64,000 nt of DNA from positions 39,529,759 to 39,593,758 of the forward strand of contig CM053249.1 of the NCBI GenBank assembly GCA_028583405.1, read 5' to 3'. Source of the stretch: Pogonophryne albipinna. Lineage: Eukaryota; Chordata; Actinopteri; Perciformes; Artedidraconidae. Numbering within the stretch: position 1 is the stretch's first letter; every line of letters starts with the position of its first letter. A program made the translations under genes and the position numbers. The notes beneath the pieces are model-generated. The model was not told the origin of the DNA, searched no databases, and saw only the letters and a program-made list of their open reading frames with translations. This document shows, piece by piece, positions 62,922 through 64,000 of this stretch.

Positions 62922-64000
62922 CTATGTTCACATATCTCTGCTCCCCACACTGAAACACCCACAGAAACGGCTGTGAATAACCATGAAGGCTCCACGACCA
63001 TGTGCTCAGTCGGAGAGAAATAACATCCTGTTCTGATGAGCTCTGTCCCCATACAGCGGGAGAAATGAAGGCTGAGCAGCACCTCACTCCAGCTGATCAA
63101 CACTCACACCACCTGTGGATTAATCTGGTCTGCCATTGAAACAGCTTTAGTTGTTCATATACAACACCCTTATTTATCATAATTTATGTTGTCAATCGAA
63201 GCTCCCAAATGCTAATGTTGCTTATGCTGCTGCTAGACCAAACTTGTTGTTATAGGCCCTCATATTTAGAAATATTTTTTATTTAAGTATTATTAAAAAT
63301 GTGAGGGCATTTGAAGAATTTTTTGTACACAGATGAATGTTTAAAAAATGTTCATGATTTGAAGGAGTTGGTCAAAGTGTTTAAAATAAACTGTAAGCTT
63401 TTAAAGGTCAAAGCAAATGATGTTGGTTGTACTAAACTAGTTGGGTTAGTCTGATTATAAAAGACTAGTAAGATTAATTTATTAAAGCCAAAGTTTGGAA
63501 CTACTTCAAAATATCTGAGCAATGTGTTGCCAGTTTATTTTTTAGAGTTTATAGTCGGAGGTGCTGTTTTTCACTTAACATGGAGGGAGGCTGTGGCTCT
63601 GTATGAATGTAAGTATGTACGTTTCTTTGGATAAAAGCATCTAACAAGTGACATATAATGTAACATCTCAAACATTCAACCACAAAGAAGATATCTAGTC
63701 TCAAATCACAATATTGATATGATGTCGTCACATGTGTCCTGAGTTGTTGGAGGCTCAGAAGGTTAAGTATGATACACTGAATAAAATCTTTCCCCAGTGT
63801 TATCCTTTCCTCTAATGCCAGAGATGATCCTTATAGATTTGTAATGCTTTCCCAGCTCCATAAGTGTCTGTTGCTTTTAATGTCATGTCCCACTGTTGCC
63901 CTTCACCTCGGAGACTGACACGTACAGTATGTTTGCGTACATACATGTGTCTGACCTTGACTGACTGCTTGTGTTCGAGCCCTCTGCTGCCAGCAGCTGG
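62922..64000. other. Unassigned right-hand end, with one SINE tail
   Basis: At 63601-63665 GTTTCTTTGGATAAAAGCAT followed by AATGTAA matches the 3' tail of the SINE at 8324-8520. The remainder has no gene or TIR that I can recognise and may be ordinary host non-coding DNA. Confidence 0.45.

Overview
The window looks like nuclear DNA of a spiny-rayed (percomorph-type) teleost. The reasons are Rex3/RTE, L2 and CR1/Rex1-like LINEs with typical fish 3' tails, a tRNA-derived SINE with an L2-like tail, DIRS-type retroelement pieces, many hAT and TTAA-target DNA transposons, and endogenous retroviruses. The species cannot be told from sequence alone. I recognise no host protein-coding gene and no host RNA gene. 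Every sizeable reading frame belongs to a mobile element, so this is a transposon-dense intergenic or intronic region.

Layout, left to right. 0-9 kb: LINE tails, an L1 ORF1 relic split by a solo LTR (3236-3862), a ~100-bp minisatellite, a hAT-type element (6800-8733) holding an L1 ORF2 end that itself holds a SINE, and a DIRS recombinase scrap. 9-18.7 kb: an L2 relic (9866-11999), a TTF-finger hAT scrap, a BED-finger hAT relic split by a hAT MITE (15409-16016), and an L2 3' end with an inserted repeated block. 19.4-22.9 kb: a hAT (19444-22890) holding a ~2-kb TTAA element. 23.3-28.3 kb: a complete but internally deleted provirus on the minus strand, followed directly by another hAT (28279-30667) that carries an old LTR. 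31-34.4 kb: a DIRS RNase H scrap, TIR elements and LINE tails. 34.5-39.8 kb: a BED-finger hAT with several transposons nested inside. 41.2-44.0 kb: a nearly full-length L2. 46.7-58.9 kb: an old retroviral LTR holding a CR1/Rex1-like LINE, which holds a hAT, which holds a second hAT, which holds an RTE LINE with one intact reading frame. 59.95-62.9 kb: a hAT encoding a nearly intact transposase.

Most boundaries rest on direct evidence in the sequence: matching target-site duplications (8 bp for hAT, TTAA for piggyBac/Kolobok-like, 4-5 bp for LTR elements, 14 bp for the RTE) together with terminal inverted repeats. Their nesting gives a relative age order. The two most recent-looking pieces are the provirus (LTRs differing at one site by eye) and the RTE element (uninterrupted ~1,040-codon frame). 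I found no wholly new biological system. The most unusual objects are the five-level nest, the young but defective provirus with an in-frame gag-integrase fusion, and two hAT-like elements with different ends but shared interiors.
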